This document shows positions 26,758 to 35,128 of a DNA stretch of 64,000 nt, in pieces. Under the pieces are notes generated by a model. It searched no databases. It was given only the letters and a program-made list of their open reading frames with translations, and was not told the DNA's origin. Source of the DNA: Candidatus Saccharimonadota bacterium (lineage in GTDB: Bacteria > Patescibacteriota > Saccharimonadia > Saccharimonadales > Saccharimonadaceae); contig JAUMZP010000002.1 in assembly GCA_030528025.1 (NCBI GenBank), forward strand, positions 62,001 to 126,000, read 5' to 3'. How positions within the stretch are numbered: the first letter of the stretch is position 1; every line of letters starts with the position of its first letter. The position numbers were made by a program, and so were the translations under genes.

Positions 26758-27099
26758 ATGAAGATCGACGACTACGCACAGCAAGCACTCACTACCCTGA
26801 GCAGTGACTATGCCTACGGTGATGCTAATGCCCAACTAATGGGTATGGTGCTAGGTCTGGGCGGTGAATCGGGTGAGGTACTTGAGAAGTTCAAGAAGCT
26901 ACTGCGTGATCAACAGGGCACAATAACCGAGGCAGATAAGCAGGCAATCATTAAGGAGCTGGGTGATATCTTGTGGTATGTAACGGCAGTGGCACACTTG
27001 CTTGGTTCGAGTCTTGAGGAGGTTGCTCAGCGCAATAACGCCAAGCTCGCCAGCCGCCAACAGCGTGGTCAGCTACGGGGTAGTGGGGATGACCGGTAG
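26758..27099 (+). CDS. MazG-like nucleotide pyrophosphohydrolase
   Basis: 113 residues, a single all-alpha NTP-PPase domain. Metal-binding acidic motifs: LGLGGESGEVLEKFKK (ExxE) and IKELGDILWYVTAVAH (ExxD). Such enzymes hydrolyse (d)NTPs to monophosphates, often for pool cleaning. AAGGAGG precedes ATG 26758, and it lies in an operon with the NUDIX gene upstream, a second nucleotide-cleansing protein. Confidence 0.88.
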   Translation: MKIDDYAQQALTTLSSDYAYGDANAQLMGMVLGLGGESGEVLEKFKKLLRDQQGTITEADKQAIIKELGDILWYVTAVAHLLGSSLEEVAQRNNAKLASRQQRGQLRGSGDDR

Positions 27100-27120
27100 G
27101 TTGTGTATGGTTTGAGGATG

Positions 27121-27136
27121 CTGTAATCTATTACAG
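27121..27136. repeat. perfect palindrome CTGTAAT-CT-ATTACAG
   Basis: A 7-bp inverted repeat with 2-nt centre in the gap between converging genes (mazG-like and murC). It lacks a T-run, so it is not a standard terminator. It may be a protein-binding site. Confidence 0.3.
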
Positions 27137-27216
27137 TTATCACACAGGAACTAACAGTAGGCGAATACTTGTCAATGATTCAGCTGCGACGGGTGTAGAT
27201 AGCTTGAGGTAGGCAC

Positions 27217-28479
27217 TTACCCCTCTTGTGCGATCTGCTGTCGTACCCAGCCATCAATCGTGCCTGCTCCCATGCAGAGCACAAGCTTGCCCTCAGCGCG
27301 GGCAGTTTGGATGGCGTGCCACAAGGCGTCATCGAGCTCGGCATAGTGAACACTACTACGGTTTGTTAGTTGCTCAGTAAGTTGCTGCGGGGTGAGGATG
27401 GATAGAGCTGGGTCTTCGCGGCTGAGGTAGGTTGGCAACCAATAGATTTGCTCGGCGCGCTCCATACAGTCGGTGTATTGCTGACGGATCTCATGCTGAC
27501 GGACGTTTTGATGTGGCTGATATACCAGCACAACGTGGTCGGACAATTCTCGTGCCATTTGCAATGTTGCGGTGATTTCTACCGGGTGGTGGCCATAATC
27601 GCTATACAGCCCAGGCCCAAGCCGCTCAAAGCGTCGCTGCACTCCCGGGAAGGTATTGATAGCCGCTCGAATGTGCTCGGGTGAGCCAAGCCTGAGCTGT
27701 TTACATGCTGTTGCCACCAGTGTTGCGTTTGCTCGGTTGTGGGCCCCTGCGAGTGCAAATTGCTGCACATCCTCATCCTCCAAGACACGCGCCCGCCGCC
27801 GTGGTGGCACAACGCCTGCATCGGCATCACGCTGCCACATGATAGTATATTCACTCTGCTCAAGGAAGCGGCTAAAGGCATCAGTGTAATCCTGCTTGGT
27901 AGGATAGGTATCGGGGTGATCGTAGTCAACAGAGGTCAGCAGCGTGAGATGAGGATGGAATTGCAAAAAGTTGCGGTCAAACTCATCACACTCATACACA
28001 AAGTAGCGGCTGCCTGGCACATAGTGGCCACTGGGACCAAAACTCAATGTTGTGCCCACCGAGTAACTCACTGGCTCACCCAGCTGACGCAGCGCCCACA
28101 CCATCAGGCCAGTTGTTGTTGTCTTGCCGTGGGTACCCGCGATGGCAATGAGCTGGAGGTCTTTTTCGTTGATGAGATAAGTGAGGAGCTCATCACGCTT
28201 AGCGGTATAGATGCCAAGTCGGCGTGCCAAGACGAGCTCGGGGTGATCGGGCGGCAAAGCTGCTGTATAGATAAACCAATCGATGGGGGTTTGCTTGTGG
28301 CGGTAGGCCAGATATTCGCCTGTTTGGTCTTGTGAGACAGAGATGCCACGCTGCTCGAGTTCTTGTGTCTCGAGTCCAATGTGACTATCTGAGCCAAGCA
28401 CATGGTGCCCTGCATCGTGCGCCAACTCAGCCAATGGCCCCAGGCCCACGCCGCCGATTCCAGAGAAGTAGATATTCAT
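27217..28479 (-). CDS. murC: UDP-N-acetylmuramate--alanine ligase (MurC/Mpl family)
   Basis: 420 residues. The N-terminal Rossmann domain has YFSGIGGVGLGPLAELA, the ATP loop is AIAGTHGKTTTTGL, then YECDEFDRNFLQF, the SVDYDHPDTYPT segment and YGHHPVEI. It is on the short side for MurC but contains all three Mur ligase domains. It adds the first amino acid of the peptidoglycan stem. TACAAT is 8 nt before ATG 28479. Mpl (murein tripeptide ligase) is the alternative. Confidence 0.88.
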   Translation of the reverse strand: MNIYFSGIGGVGLGPLAELAHDAGHHVLGSDSHIGLETQELEQRGISVSQDQTGEYLAYRHKQTPIDWFIYTAALPPDHPELVLARRLGIYTAKRDELLTYLINEKDLQLIAIAGTHGKTTTTGLMVWALRQLGEPVSYSVGTTLSFGPSGHYVPGSRYFVYECDEFDRNFLQFHPHLTLLTSVDYDHPDTYPTKQDYTDAFSRFLEQSEYTIMWQRDADAGVVPPRRRARVLEDEDVQQFALAGAHNRANATLVATACKQLRLGSPEHIRAAINTFPGVQRRFERLGPGLYSDYGHHPVEITATLQMARELSDHVVLVYQPHQNVRQHEIRQQYTDCMERAEQIYWLPTYLSREDPALSILTPQQLTEQLTNRSSVHYAELDDALWHAIQTARAEGKLVLCMGAGTIDGWVRQQIAQEG

Positions 28480-28622
28480 ACCTTCCATTGTACCGCCTCT
28501 GGCATAAAACCACCAGAGGTAGCTAAGGAGCGTGATCGCTCCACCTCGCGTTACTGGGTTCAATATTGAGGTTATGCTATACTAGAGCCAAAGCATAAGT
28601 GGGCATACGTAGGGTACATAGC

Positions 28623-29258
28623 ATGGCAAACAAACAGCAAGTCAAGCGGTCGATGAAGCGGCTCCGGCGCATTAAGATGTGGCACTTGGTGCTACTGCTT
28701 ATGGTGCTGCTCGTGCTGTCGGCAACCTTTTTGCGGCTCAATAATGTGGGAATGACTGAGCGGCGACGAGCAGTTCTCTCGGCTGACAAGGCAGGTAATA
28801 TGGAGCAGATTCGCCAGCGCATCGCCGACCTTCAGCAGTATTCCTCTGCCCATATGAATACCGATACTGGCCCAATTTACCTGCAAGAGCAGTACAATCG
28901 CGACGTCAAAGCTGCGCTAAACGCCTCAATGAGCACTGCCAATCGCGCTGGCCAAACCGCCAATGCCAAGGCTGATGCAGTGTGTAAGCCACGGTTCCGC
29001 AGCTGGTCGATAGACTATGTGCGCTGTGTCTACGAGGAGCTTGGCAAGCTCAGTAGTGCCAATGCTGGCCTTCAGACTGCCAAAATGCCCGACACTAGCC
29101 TCTACCACTACAACTTCAGCGCACCACTATGGTCGCCCGACTTTGCTGGCTGGACGATTCTCCTCACTGGCGTGGTCATCTCGGCCATTCTTGGGCGTAT
29201 CGTGGGGGTGATTATTTTGCGGATTATGCTGCGCATTCAGTATCGAGCGGCGAAATAA
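28623..29258 (+). CDS. two-span membrane protein, unknown
   Basis: 211 residues. A basic N-terminus, membrane segment at about 19-38 (LVLLLMVLLVLSATFL), an exterior helical domain with two Cys (AVCKPRF, YVRCVYEELGKLSS), and a second membrane segment near the end (GWTILLTGVVISAILGRIVG) with a basic tail. TATACT lies about 40 nt upstream. Both ends would be cytoplasmic. Not recognised. Confidence 0.65.
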   Translation: MANKQQVKRSMKRLRRIKMWHLVLLLMVLLVLSATFLRLNNVGMTERRRAVLSADKAGNMEQIRQRIADLQQYSSAHMNTDTGPIYLQEQYNRDVKAALNASMSTANRAGQTANAKADAVCKPRFRSWSIDYVRCVYEELGKLSSANAGLQTAKMPDTSLYHYNFSAPLWSPDFAGWTILLTGVVISAILGRIVGVIILRIMLRIQYRAAK

Positions 29259-29537
29259 ATCACCGAAAAAATAAAAAATTACAACATAATTTACAACACG
29301 TACAACACGCAAGATGGCCGTGAGCGAGCGTTCGCTAGACGCTCCATAAAATTTATGCTTGACCCCTGTTTATCGTACAAAAATAGTACCAACATCTATC
29401 ATACACAATAACCATAAGCAAAAAACAAAATTGCTTACCCTTGGCCGTCATCTCTGTAAAAAATCGCTGCCAAAGTGTTGACATCCATTTTATGAGCATG
29501 TAGGCTAGGTTTTGTAAGATCAAATAGGAGGAGCACT
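29259..29537. other. AT-rich intergenic region with a strong promoter
   Basis: No gene seen. Three TACAACA repeats lie at about 29279-29310. A standard promoter, TTGACA (29478-29483) with TAGGCT (29501-29506) and a 17-nt spacer, drives the small basic protein downstream with a leader of about 30 nt. Confidence 0.5.
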
Positions 29538-29786
29538 ATGGCTTACGAATATACTAGTTCGAATGGTACTACATACTACTTGCACACGCAAAAAGATGCG
29601 GTATTGCGCGGTGGCGTAAAGCGGACGATTTACTACTTTTGCAAATCACCAAACAACGGCAAGGGTGAGCCGTGTGACATGCCTGAGGGTTACTACGTGA
29701 AGGAGCACTCACGCAACAAATTCCCCTTTGCTGCCAAGAAAGACGCGGCAAAGCCCGCCAAGAAGGCTGCTAAAGCAACCAAATAA
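29538..29786 (+). CDS. small basic protein, possibly nucleic-acid binding
   Basis: 82 residues. The N-terminal 60 form a compact domain (YEYTSSNGTTYYLHTQ, RTIYYFCKSPNNGKG, CDMPEGYYVKEHSRN), and the tail is a Lys/Ala repeat (KKDAAKPAKKAAKATK) like histone-H1-type or ribosome-associated tails. It has an optimal TAGGAGGAG site and a strong promoter, and a terminator right after, so it is likely highly expressed. Two Cys could pair. Function not assigned. Confidence 0.7.
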   Translation: MAYEYTSSNGTTYYLHTQKDAVLRGGVKRTIYYFCKSPNNGKGEPCDMPEGYYVKEHSRNKFPFAAKKDAAKPAKKAAKATK

Positions 29787-29805
29787 CCCGGACACTTGTA
29801 TATGA

Positions 29806-29843
29806 GAAAAAAGGCCTTTCTGTAACAGAAGGGTCTTTTTTTG
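29806..29843 (+). terminator. Rho-independent terminator
   Basis: The stem AAAGGCCTTTCTG / AGAAGGGTCTTT with a TAAC loop runs into T7, directly after the small basic protein gene. Confidence 0.8.
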
Positions 29844-30052
29844 TTGGACTTAGTGCAAGAGAGGGTTACACAGCAAGTAGAGTATGAGATGAAGTAAGCC
29901 GCGAGCCTATACCGCGTGACGATAACTAAGTTTGTACAGAGAAGGACGCTCTCGCACCACTCAGAGCACCAGAGAGCGGCGCTCAGTGTGAGCTGTGGTT
30001 TTCTCTTGTTTTGCGCCGTTCGCAGCGAGAGGAGGTGTGAGCGCATAAGCTG

Positions 30053-30502
30053 CTAGCGATGAGACATATCCACGACTGCCATACCTGGTACGAGATTGCG
30101 CTTGTCTTCTACAATTTCCACCCAGTTGCTGTCTGGGTCTTTGATGAAGCAGTAGCGAAAGCCAGTTCGTCCCATGACAATGTCAGTTGGCTCACTCCAG
30201 CTGAGGGCTGCTGCGCGAAACTCATCGAGATTATCAACACTGAGGCCAATGTGCTTGACGCCGACTGTTTCGAGATTATTGCCAATTGCTGGCTGTGCTT
30301 GTGGTTGGTGCGTATTGTGGGCATAGGCAAAGAGCTCGAGGATTACACCACTGGAGTTCATCAGCTGATGAACACTCAATGTGTCATCTGGTGCATGCCA
30401 CACAACTGCCTCAGTGAAGCCAAGGCGCTTGTAGAACTGGATGCTTGCAGCAGCGCTGCGTACTGAGAGTGCGATGTGATGGAGAATGGGTATGGTGGTT
30501 AT
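30053..30502 (-). CDS. VOC (glyoxalase-fold) protein with no standard start codon
   Basis: 149 residues if translation begins at ATA 30502. The protein has two beta-alpha-beta-beta-beta units: HHIALSVRSAAASIQFYKRLG at the start, GVKHIGLSVDNLDEFRAAA in the middle and FIKDPDSNWVEIVE near the end, typical of the VOC superfamily. The frame is open back to TAG at 30511 with no ATG, GTG or TTG before GTG 30403, which would lose the first strand. ATA 30502-30500 overlaps the upstream stop TAA (30501-30499), just where an ATGA overlap would normally sit. Confidence 0.7.
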   Translation of the reverse strand: MTTIPILHHIALSVRSAAASIQFYKRLGFTEAVVWHAPDDTLSVHQLMNSSGVILELFAYAHNTHQPQAQPAIGNNLETVGVKHIGLSVDNLDEFRAAALSWSEPTDIVMGRTGFRYCFIKDPDSNWVEIVEDKRNLVPGMAVVDMSHR

Positions 30503-30684
30503 TTCTGCCTACTCTTTTGATTAAGCTGCACCTGAAGGTCAAACACTTGCTTGCCAAACGAGTCGACTGCACTGTGATAGCTGTTTTGCAAGGCTACGGC
30601 CCAGCCGATAAGTGATAGAAGACCGATGGTAAGCACCGCCAGCCATGCGATAATGATTTTATCGGATAATTTTTTACTCTTCAT
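30499..30684 (-). CDS. single-span small membrane protein
   Basis: 61 residues: basic N-terminus (MKSKKLSDK), one membrane helix (IIIAWLAVLTIGLLSLIGWAV), then a helical tail (FGKQVFDLQVQLNQKSRQK). TATACT is 6 nt before ATG 30684. It overlaps the VOC gene start, so the two share a message. Not recognised. Confidence 0.6.
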   Translation of the reverse strand: MKSKKLSDKIIIAWLAVLTIGLLSLIGWAVALQNSYHSAVDSFGKQVFDLQVQLNQKSRQK

Positions 30685-30780
30685 AGCCGTAGTATAGCAG
30701 AAGCTAACAATTATATGTAATGAAGTTTTGCAATAAGCAATAATATAATGTTGCTAATATAATCGTAAGATTCCTGGCGA

Positions 30781-30901
30781 TTACTCCAACCAAGCTGTAA
30801 GGGTATTGCCTGCTGGGTCTTGAAGATAAAAGCGCTTTTGCTGTAGCCAACTCCATAGCATCTCGGGCTAGAAACTCGATATAGCTAGCTGCGTTGCTCA
30901 T
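30781..30901 (-). pseudogene. internally deleted VOC protein remnant
   Basis: It starts MSNAASYIEFLARDAMELATAK, a typical VOC N-terminus. After the next few codons, a different frame ends with KRFYLQDPAGNTLTAWLE and TAA 30781-30783, a typical VOC C-terminus. The middle of about 75 residues is missing. This is a second VOC-family locus within 300 bp of the intact one, possibly a decayed duplicate. Confidence 0.6.
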
Positions 30902-30926
30902 AGTCCTATTAATACCGTTTGCGCAT

Positions 30927-30955
30927 ACTAAAAACACGCCACTATGGGCGTGCTA
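30927..30955 (-). terminator. terminator after tRNA-Ile2
   Basis: On the minus strand GCACGCC and GGCGTG pair and are followed by TTTTT, about 17 nt after the tRNA 3' end. Confidence 0.7.
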
Positions 30956-30971
30956 TGACTAAGCTTTGCAA

Positions 30972-31047
30972 TGGTGGGGGCGGCTGGACTTGAACCAGCG
31001 GCCAACAGGTTATGAGCCCGCTGCTCTGACCACTGAGCTACGCCCCC
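30972..31047 (-). tRNA. tRNA-Ile2 (anticodon CAT, lysidine type)
   Basis: 76 nt with encoded CCA and a 7-bp acceptor stem GGGGGCG/CGCCCCC. The anticodon stem GCGGG/CCTGT surrounds loop CTCATAA. The D-arm and T-arm closely follow the bacterial Ile2 pattern (CAGTGGT, TTGG, GCTGGTTCAAGTCCAGC). A CAU anticodon becomes k2CAU after modification by TilS, encoded about 4 kb downstream at 35204. Elongator Met is the less likely identity. Confidence 0.75.
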
Positions 31048-31091
31048 AGATCCACTTGCCACATTATACCGTATTGTTGGCGTATATGCTA

Positions 31092-31706
31092 CTAGTAGTC
31101 GAGTTTACTGAGACTCCGGACGCCTTCACCGGCAGCAGCGGAGCGCGAGTCAATCTTTTCCTTTGACTCATTGCGTCGTGGCCTGTTGCTGTGCTGAGCA
31201 GTGGCTTGAGAAGGGTGAGTGGCTTTAGTAGCATCACGCACTTTTCGGCGGTATGCAACGATTGTATAGAATTGCTCCGTCGCCTCAGTGCGGCACTTTT
31301 CATATTCTTGTGGTGACATGCCAAAGAGATGGTTGGCAATGGCGTGATCGAGCTCTTGCCAAGCATTGATAAGTTCGGGGGTAGGATGACGAGTGCGTTT
31401 GCGCTCAAGCACATTAACAGAGCGTTGTTGGGCAAGGAGATCATCAAATGTAGGCCGCTTTGGCTGCGTTTCAGAGGTAGAATCATCTGTGGTATGAGTG
31501 TTGGGGTGTATTGCGGGTATAGGTTCGGTTGGTTCATGATTGGCCGAATGAGGAATAGTGTTGTCATCAAATAACTTGTCCTGTATCGCTAGTTGGCCTA
31601 CTCGTACTGCTGCATATGTTACAGCACCAAATACCGTTTTTGGTGGCGTTGAAGATTCTGAGCTGCGTCGTTGAGCAGCCTCTTGAGAAGGTTGTTTGTA
31701 TGTCAT
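31092..31706 (-). CDS. hypothetical charged protein
   Basis: 204 residues. Disordered, Pro/Thr/Ser-rich segments surround a helical core (FDDLLAQQRSVNVLERKRT, LINAWQELDHAIANHLFGM, YEKCRTEATEQFYTIVAYRR) and a very basic tail. TATAAC lies 9 nt before ATG 31706. No membrane segment. Not recognised; a nucleic-acid or scaffold role is possible from charge only. Confidence 0.55.
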   Translation of the reverse strand: MTYKQPSQEAAQRRSSESSTPPKTVFGAVTYAAVRVGQLAIQDKLFDDNTIPHSANHEPTEPIPAIHPNTHTTDDSTSETQPKRPTFDDLLAQQRSVNVLERKRTRHPTPELINAWQELDHAIANHLFGMSPQEYEKCRTEATEQFYTIVAYRRKVRDATKATHPSQATAQHSNRPRRNESKEKIDSRSAAAGEGVRSLSKLDY

Positions 31707-31844
31707 CTTGCATTGGTTATAGCACAGAGGTCGACACCTGGCAAGTCTATGAGCGATTTTTAACCAAAATTGTGGTACGCAGCGTGTTTTTGCTGGCCCG
31801 CAGCTTTTGCAGCAACTGCGCAGTCTACGGTATAATAGAAGCCT

Positions 31845-32303
31845 ATGAAGTTTGCGTTCAGCGACACTACCAAGCGCCACATCATCTATAAGATCAAGCA
31901 TGATTATCTCCAGCTCAATACCATTGTGCTGGTGCTTGCACTCGTGATTGCGACATACCTTGCCTGGCAGTCGGTGGCACGTCTCCAGCAGAACTACACG
32001 CAACAGCGTGAGCTAGAGACGAAACGGCGGCAGCTTGTCCTCACCGAGCTTGAGACGCAAACGCTGCAATACCAAAAGAACTTCCGCGAGAGTGATGAAT
32101 ACAAAGAGCTTGCTGCTCGTGAGAAACTTGGCCTAGTGACACCTGGCGAGAAGGTGATTGTGCTACCTAAGAATAGTGCTGAGGCACACGATCCGCCAAC
32201 CAACAAGCCCACTAACCCCGATACGCAGAGTAGTAACTTCGAGCAGTGGGTGACCTTCCTCTTTGGTGGTGCAGCCGAGCAGGCTCAGCAAAAGGATAAA
32301 TAA
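31845..32303 (+). CDS. FtsL/DivIC-like septum formation initiator
   Basis: 152 residues with the classic layout: short cytoplasmic N-terminus, one membrane helix (NTIVLVLALVIATYLAWQSV), a coiled coil (ARLQQNYTQQRELETKRRQL) and the C-terminal AREKLGLVTPGEKVIVLP motif seen in DivIC/FtsB. These link FtsQ/DivIB to the septal peptidoglycan machinery. TATAAT at 31831-31836 lies 8 nt before ATG 31845. Confidence 0.85.
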   Translation: MKFAFSDTTKRHIIYKIKHDYLQLNTIVLVLALVIATYLAWQSVARLQQNYTQQRELETKRRQLVLTELETQTLQYQKNFRESDEYKELAAREKLGLVTPGEKVIVLPKNSAEAHDPPTNKPTNPDTQSSNFEQWVTFLFGGAAEQAQQKDK

Positions 32304-32345
32304 CAAGCGAGGGAGCGGAAATATTGACATTCAGGTGGTAAATCC

Positions 32346-32375
32346 TTGACAATCGGCATTCATCACTGGTAAAAT
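32346..32375 (+). promoter_or_regulatory. promoter of tRNA-fMet
   Basis: TTGACA (32346-32351), an 18-nt spacer and TAAAAT (32370-32375), ending 11 nt before the mature tRNA 5' end. Confidence 0.6.
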
Positions 32376-32386
32376 AAGAACCGTAA

Positions 32387-32503
<117 letters not shown>

Positions 32504-32905
32504 ATTATCTTGGGAGGGTAGAGATGGAATGAGGTTAGTATTAACCTCAAAACTATTCTTGGTGCCTTCACCGCTGGCGTCTAGTAGAGTGCAGTTTTTC
32601 GTTCAAATGAGTGGAGATTCATTACTGGCGCATGGGCTGGTAGGTACTGCTTACGCCTTCAATACAGTCAGCGGCTATTGTCTCTACTATGAAGACCGAA
32701 AAACAAAGAGGGTGTAATGTAAGTAGTGGCAGAGCTTCAGAGGTGACGCACAAAGTACGATACACATAGTTTCTTAGAATAAATAGTAAATAACGGGGGT
32801 AAATAAGGTAAAAAATAAGTTAAGAAACAATTTGTTTGTATTTCGTTCGTATATATGCTAGGATCGAGGTAGGTCGATAATGACAACACAAAAAAGAGGG
32901 TAGAT
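32504..32905. other. intergenic region with palindrome, no gene seen
   Basis: About 400 bp without a convincing gene. It contains the palindrome GAGGTTAgtatTAACCTC (32531-32548) and a promoter-like AT-rich stretch near 32840-32875. A 62-codon frame at 32529 has no ribosome site and no protein-like pattern. Confidence 0.4.
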
Positions 32906-33022
32906 ATGCGAAAAAAGACGAAAGAAACCATACTCGCCACCTGGAATCGGTCGCGTAGTATGGCAGAGCTGCGGGCATTCATTGCCGCGCGCCACAGCAA
33001 ATTAGCAGAGGTAGAGCTCTAA
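32906..33022 (+). CDS. 38-residue basic small protein
   Basis: ATG 32906 follows AGAGGG and encodes a short helical basic protein (MRKKTKETILATWNRSRSM, then AELRAFIAARHSKL). A stem AAAGCACCT/AGGTGCTTT (about 33029-33061) follows the stop, like a terminator without a strong T-run. The compact promoter/site/stem arrangement favours a real small gene, but there is no homology to support it. Confidence 0.4.
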   Translation: MRKKTKETILATWNRSRSMAELRAFIAARHSKLAEVEL

Positions 33023-33061
33023 ACGATCGAAAGCACCTTGGGTGATGCGCCTGAGGTGCTT

Positions 33062-33085
33062 TGAATATATCTCTATTATTATTCA
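33062..33085. promoter_or_regulatory. 24-nt variant of the TGAATAT/ATATTCA repeat
   Basis: TGAATA and TATTCA separated by 12 nt, one more than in the five 23-nt copies. It lies between a small gene and tRNA-Met. It may be an imperfect site or chance. Confidence 0.25.
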
Positions 33086-33163
33086 TCCCCGCACATCAGA
33101 AATAGGCTATAGCCTTGGATAAAAAACAAAACGGCGCACTCATCGTACGCCGCCTATCATATC

Positions 33164-33240
33164 TGGTAGCACCGACTGGGATCGAACCAGTGACCTCAGG
33201 CTTATGAGTCCTGCGCTCTAACCGGCTGAGCTACGGTGCC
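33164..33240 (-). tRNA. tRNA-Met elongator (CAT)
   Basis: 77 nt with encoded CCA. Acceptor GGCACCG/CGGTGCT with a terminal G-T pair, and D-stem GCTC/GAGC with the elongator C11-G24 pair. The anticodon loop CTCATAA sits on CAGGA/GCCTG, whose top pair A31-G39 is a mismatch. The overall pattern matches bacterial elongator Met (TAGAGC, AGGTC variable loop). Confidence 0.85.
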
Positions 33241-33371
33241 AAACATGACGCATTATAGCAGAGAATTGGTAAGAAGGCTAGAGCTCAGACGAGTGTTTTG
33301 GCGTTCTTTTTTGCCCAGGCCAGTGGTATAATAGAGAAAACGCCCAATCAGGAGTTAAGGAGAACCACCAC

Positions 33372-34760
33372 ATGATACGACGACCACGCTACGATTATGA
33401 TTTGTTGGTGCTGGGTAGTGGTGCAGCTGGCAGTACTGCAGCTTTGGTGGCGGCCCGGGCAGATAAGAAGGTGGGGCTGATTGAAGCAGACACCTTTGGT
33501 GGTAGTGCACCTAATTGGGGTGATATCCCGATTAAGACGCTGCTGGGTGTGGCACAGCTCTATAACCGCATCCAACAGGGTCACCAGTTTGGGCTCGATA
33601 CATCGCGAGTGGATTTTGACTACCCAGCCATCCAGCATTGGAAAAATACAGTGGTAGAGCGGACTGGTGCGGGCGATAACGAGCACTATTATAACCAACA
33701 AGGGATTGATACATTCTACAGCAAAGGCGTCTTACGTGACCAGCACACTGTAACAATTGGTGATCATGAAGTAACGGCAGGGCATATTTTGATCGCAACA
33801 GGGGCACACGTGACCCAGCCAGCGATTGCGGGTATCGAGACAATTGACTGGCTGACACCACGCACCGCCCTCAAACTGAGCCACCCGCCTCGCAGCCTGT
33901 TAATCATTGGTGCGACGACGGTGGCGATTGAGCTAGCGCATTTCTTTGCGACCTTTGGTAGCACGGTGTCGGTGGCAGAGCAGTCATCGCGCATTTTGCC
34001 GACTGAGGATGAAGAGGTAAGTGAGGCAGTGAGCAGCCTCCTGCAGCGCGACCAACCACTGTCGGTCCTAACGCAAACGACGATTCGCTCCCTCATGCGT
34101 GGCCCAAGTGGTAATGTGATCGTCCAATATATCCGTGGTGGTATTGAGCGGACGATGGAAGTAGAGCGTGTTTTGGTAGCAACCAAGCCAGAGCCAACCA
34201 TTGATATTGGGCTTGATAATGCTGAGGTAACGTATTCGCCCGATGGTGGTGTTGAAGTTAATCAATTCTTCCAAACCAACGTGCGGCATATCTATGCGGC
34301 GGGCCACGTGCTGGGTAATGATGTGCCAACCCACACCGTCTTGAGCGAGGGCCGGCTAACAGCACACAACATCCTTCACCCCAAATCGCAAATGACGCTT
34401 GACTACGAGCTAGTGCCACGCGCTACCTTCATCTATCCAGAAGTGGCTAGCGTGGGCTTTAATGAAGATGACTGTATTAAGCGCGATCTCAAGATTAATA
34501 AAGTGTTGGTGCCGCTCGGGATGATTGCTCGCAGCAATACAAGTGACTTCCGTGAGGGGTTCGTTAAGCTGATTAGCGACAAGCAAGGGGTATTGCTCGG
34601 TGGGACGATCGTCGCTCCGCGCGCTAGTGAGCTCATCCAAGAGGTCACTCTCGCCATCAAGCACGACCTTACTGCTGAGCAGCTGGCCGAGCTCCCACAT
34701 GTTTTCTTAACGTGGAGCGAAGCAGTGCGAACGGCGGCAAGTAAGCTGTCGCGTAAGTAG
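33372..34760 (+). CDS. dihydrolipoamide-dehydrogenase-like flavoprotein lacking the redox disulfide
   Basis: 462 residues, full family length. FAD motif LLVLGSGAAGSTAALVAARA, NAD(P)H-binding LLIIGATTVAIELAHFF, second FAD segment HIYAAGHVLG and the dimerisation domain from about 345. Class I disulfide oxidoreductases have two Cys in GGTCxNxGCIP. Here the site reads GGSAPNWGDIPIK, with Ala46 and Asp51 in their place, and the C-terminal HxHPTxxE is HVFLTWSE. It probably binds FAD and NAD(P)H but cannot do dithiol chemistry. AAGGAG precedes ATG 33372; TATAAT lies about 40 nt upstream. Confidence 0.88.
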   Translation: MIRRPRYDYDLLVLGSGAAGSTAALVAARADKKVGLIEADTFGGSAPNWGDIPIKTLLGVAQLYNRIQQGHQFGLDTSRVDFDYPAIQHWKNTVVERTGAGDNEHYYNQQGIDTFYSKGVLRDQHTVTIGDHEVTAGHILIATGAHVTQPAIAGIETIDWLTPRTALKLSHPPRSLLIIGATTVAIELAHFFATFGSTVSVAEQSSRILPTEDEEVSEAVSSLLQRDQPLSVLTQTTIRSLMRGPSGNVIVQYIRGGIERTMEVERVLVATKPEPTIDIGLDNAEVTYSPDGGVEVNQFFQTNVRHIYAAGHVLGNDVPTHTVLSEGRLTAHNILHPKSQMTLDYELVPRATFIYPEVASVGFNEDDCIKRDLKINKVLVPLGMIARSNTSDFREGFVKLISDKQGVLLGGTIVAPRASELIQEVTLAIKHDLTAEQLAELPHVFLTWSEAVRTAASKLSRK

Positions 34761-34894
34761 AGAGATCTGTTCTGTAGCTGAGGCATTTTCACCTTCTTAG
34801 TTTTGACTGCTTAACAATCTAGGAGTTTGAGCTTTTAGCTCGACACCATCGGATTAGTTTTTTATTCTCTGCTACTGGTACAAATTGTATAGAG

Positions 34895-35128
34895 CGTGGC
34901 CTATTGCTTTGCAGTGTATTACGAAGAAGTTTGCGAGACTCTAGAGCTTACAAGAAGCTCACTGGTGAAGACTCTGCCATGCCGGCTTGCATCAGCGTAT
35001 TTAAAATAGCAAAGAGTATCCACTTTCAGCTCCATTTAAGTAAGACGGGGCATACTACCCGTAGTAGCACACGCTACCTCCTCCTCTATTATGCAAGCCG
35101 CCGTTCTTCCTCCCGGGCGGCTTGTTTT
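34895..35128 (+). ncRNA. candidate structured RNA ending in a terminator
   Basis: The 443-bp gap 34761-35203 holds no gene. Its end has three hairpins in a row: ACGGG/CCCGT (35045-35062), GTAGC/GCTAC (35064-35077) and a terminator CAAGCCGCC/GGCGGCTTG with T4 (35094-35128). A terminator far from any upstream stop (330 bp) and before tilS suggests either a small RNA or an attenuated leader. The 5' end is not defined; I see no match to tmRNA, RNase P or SRP RNA. Confidence 0.3.

Noticed and set aside
29259-29537. TACAACA repeats as replication-origin iterons
   Set aside because: No DnaA-box-like nonamers and no dnaA, dnaN or rep gene nearby; the repeats are short and AT-rich.
32529-32717. 62-codon plus-strand frame after tRNA-fMet
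   Set aside because: Begins inside a palindrome without a ribosome site; no recognisable pattern.
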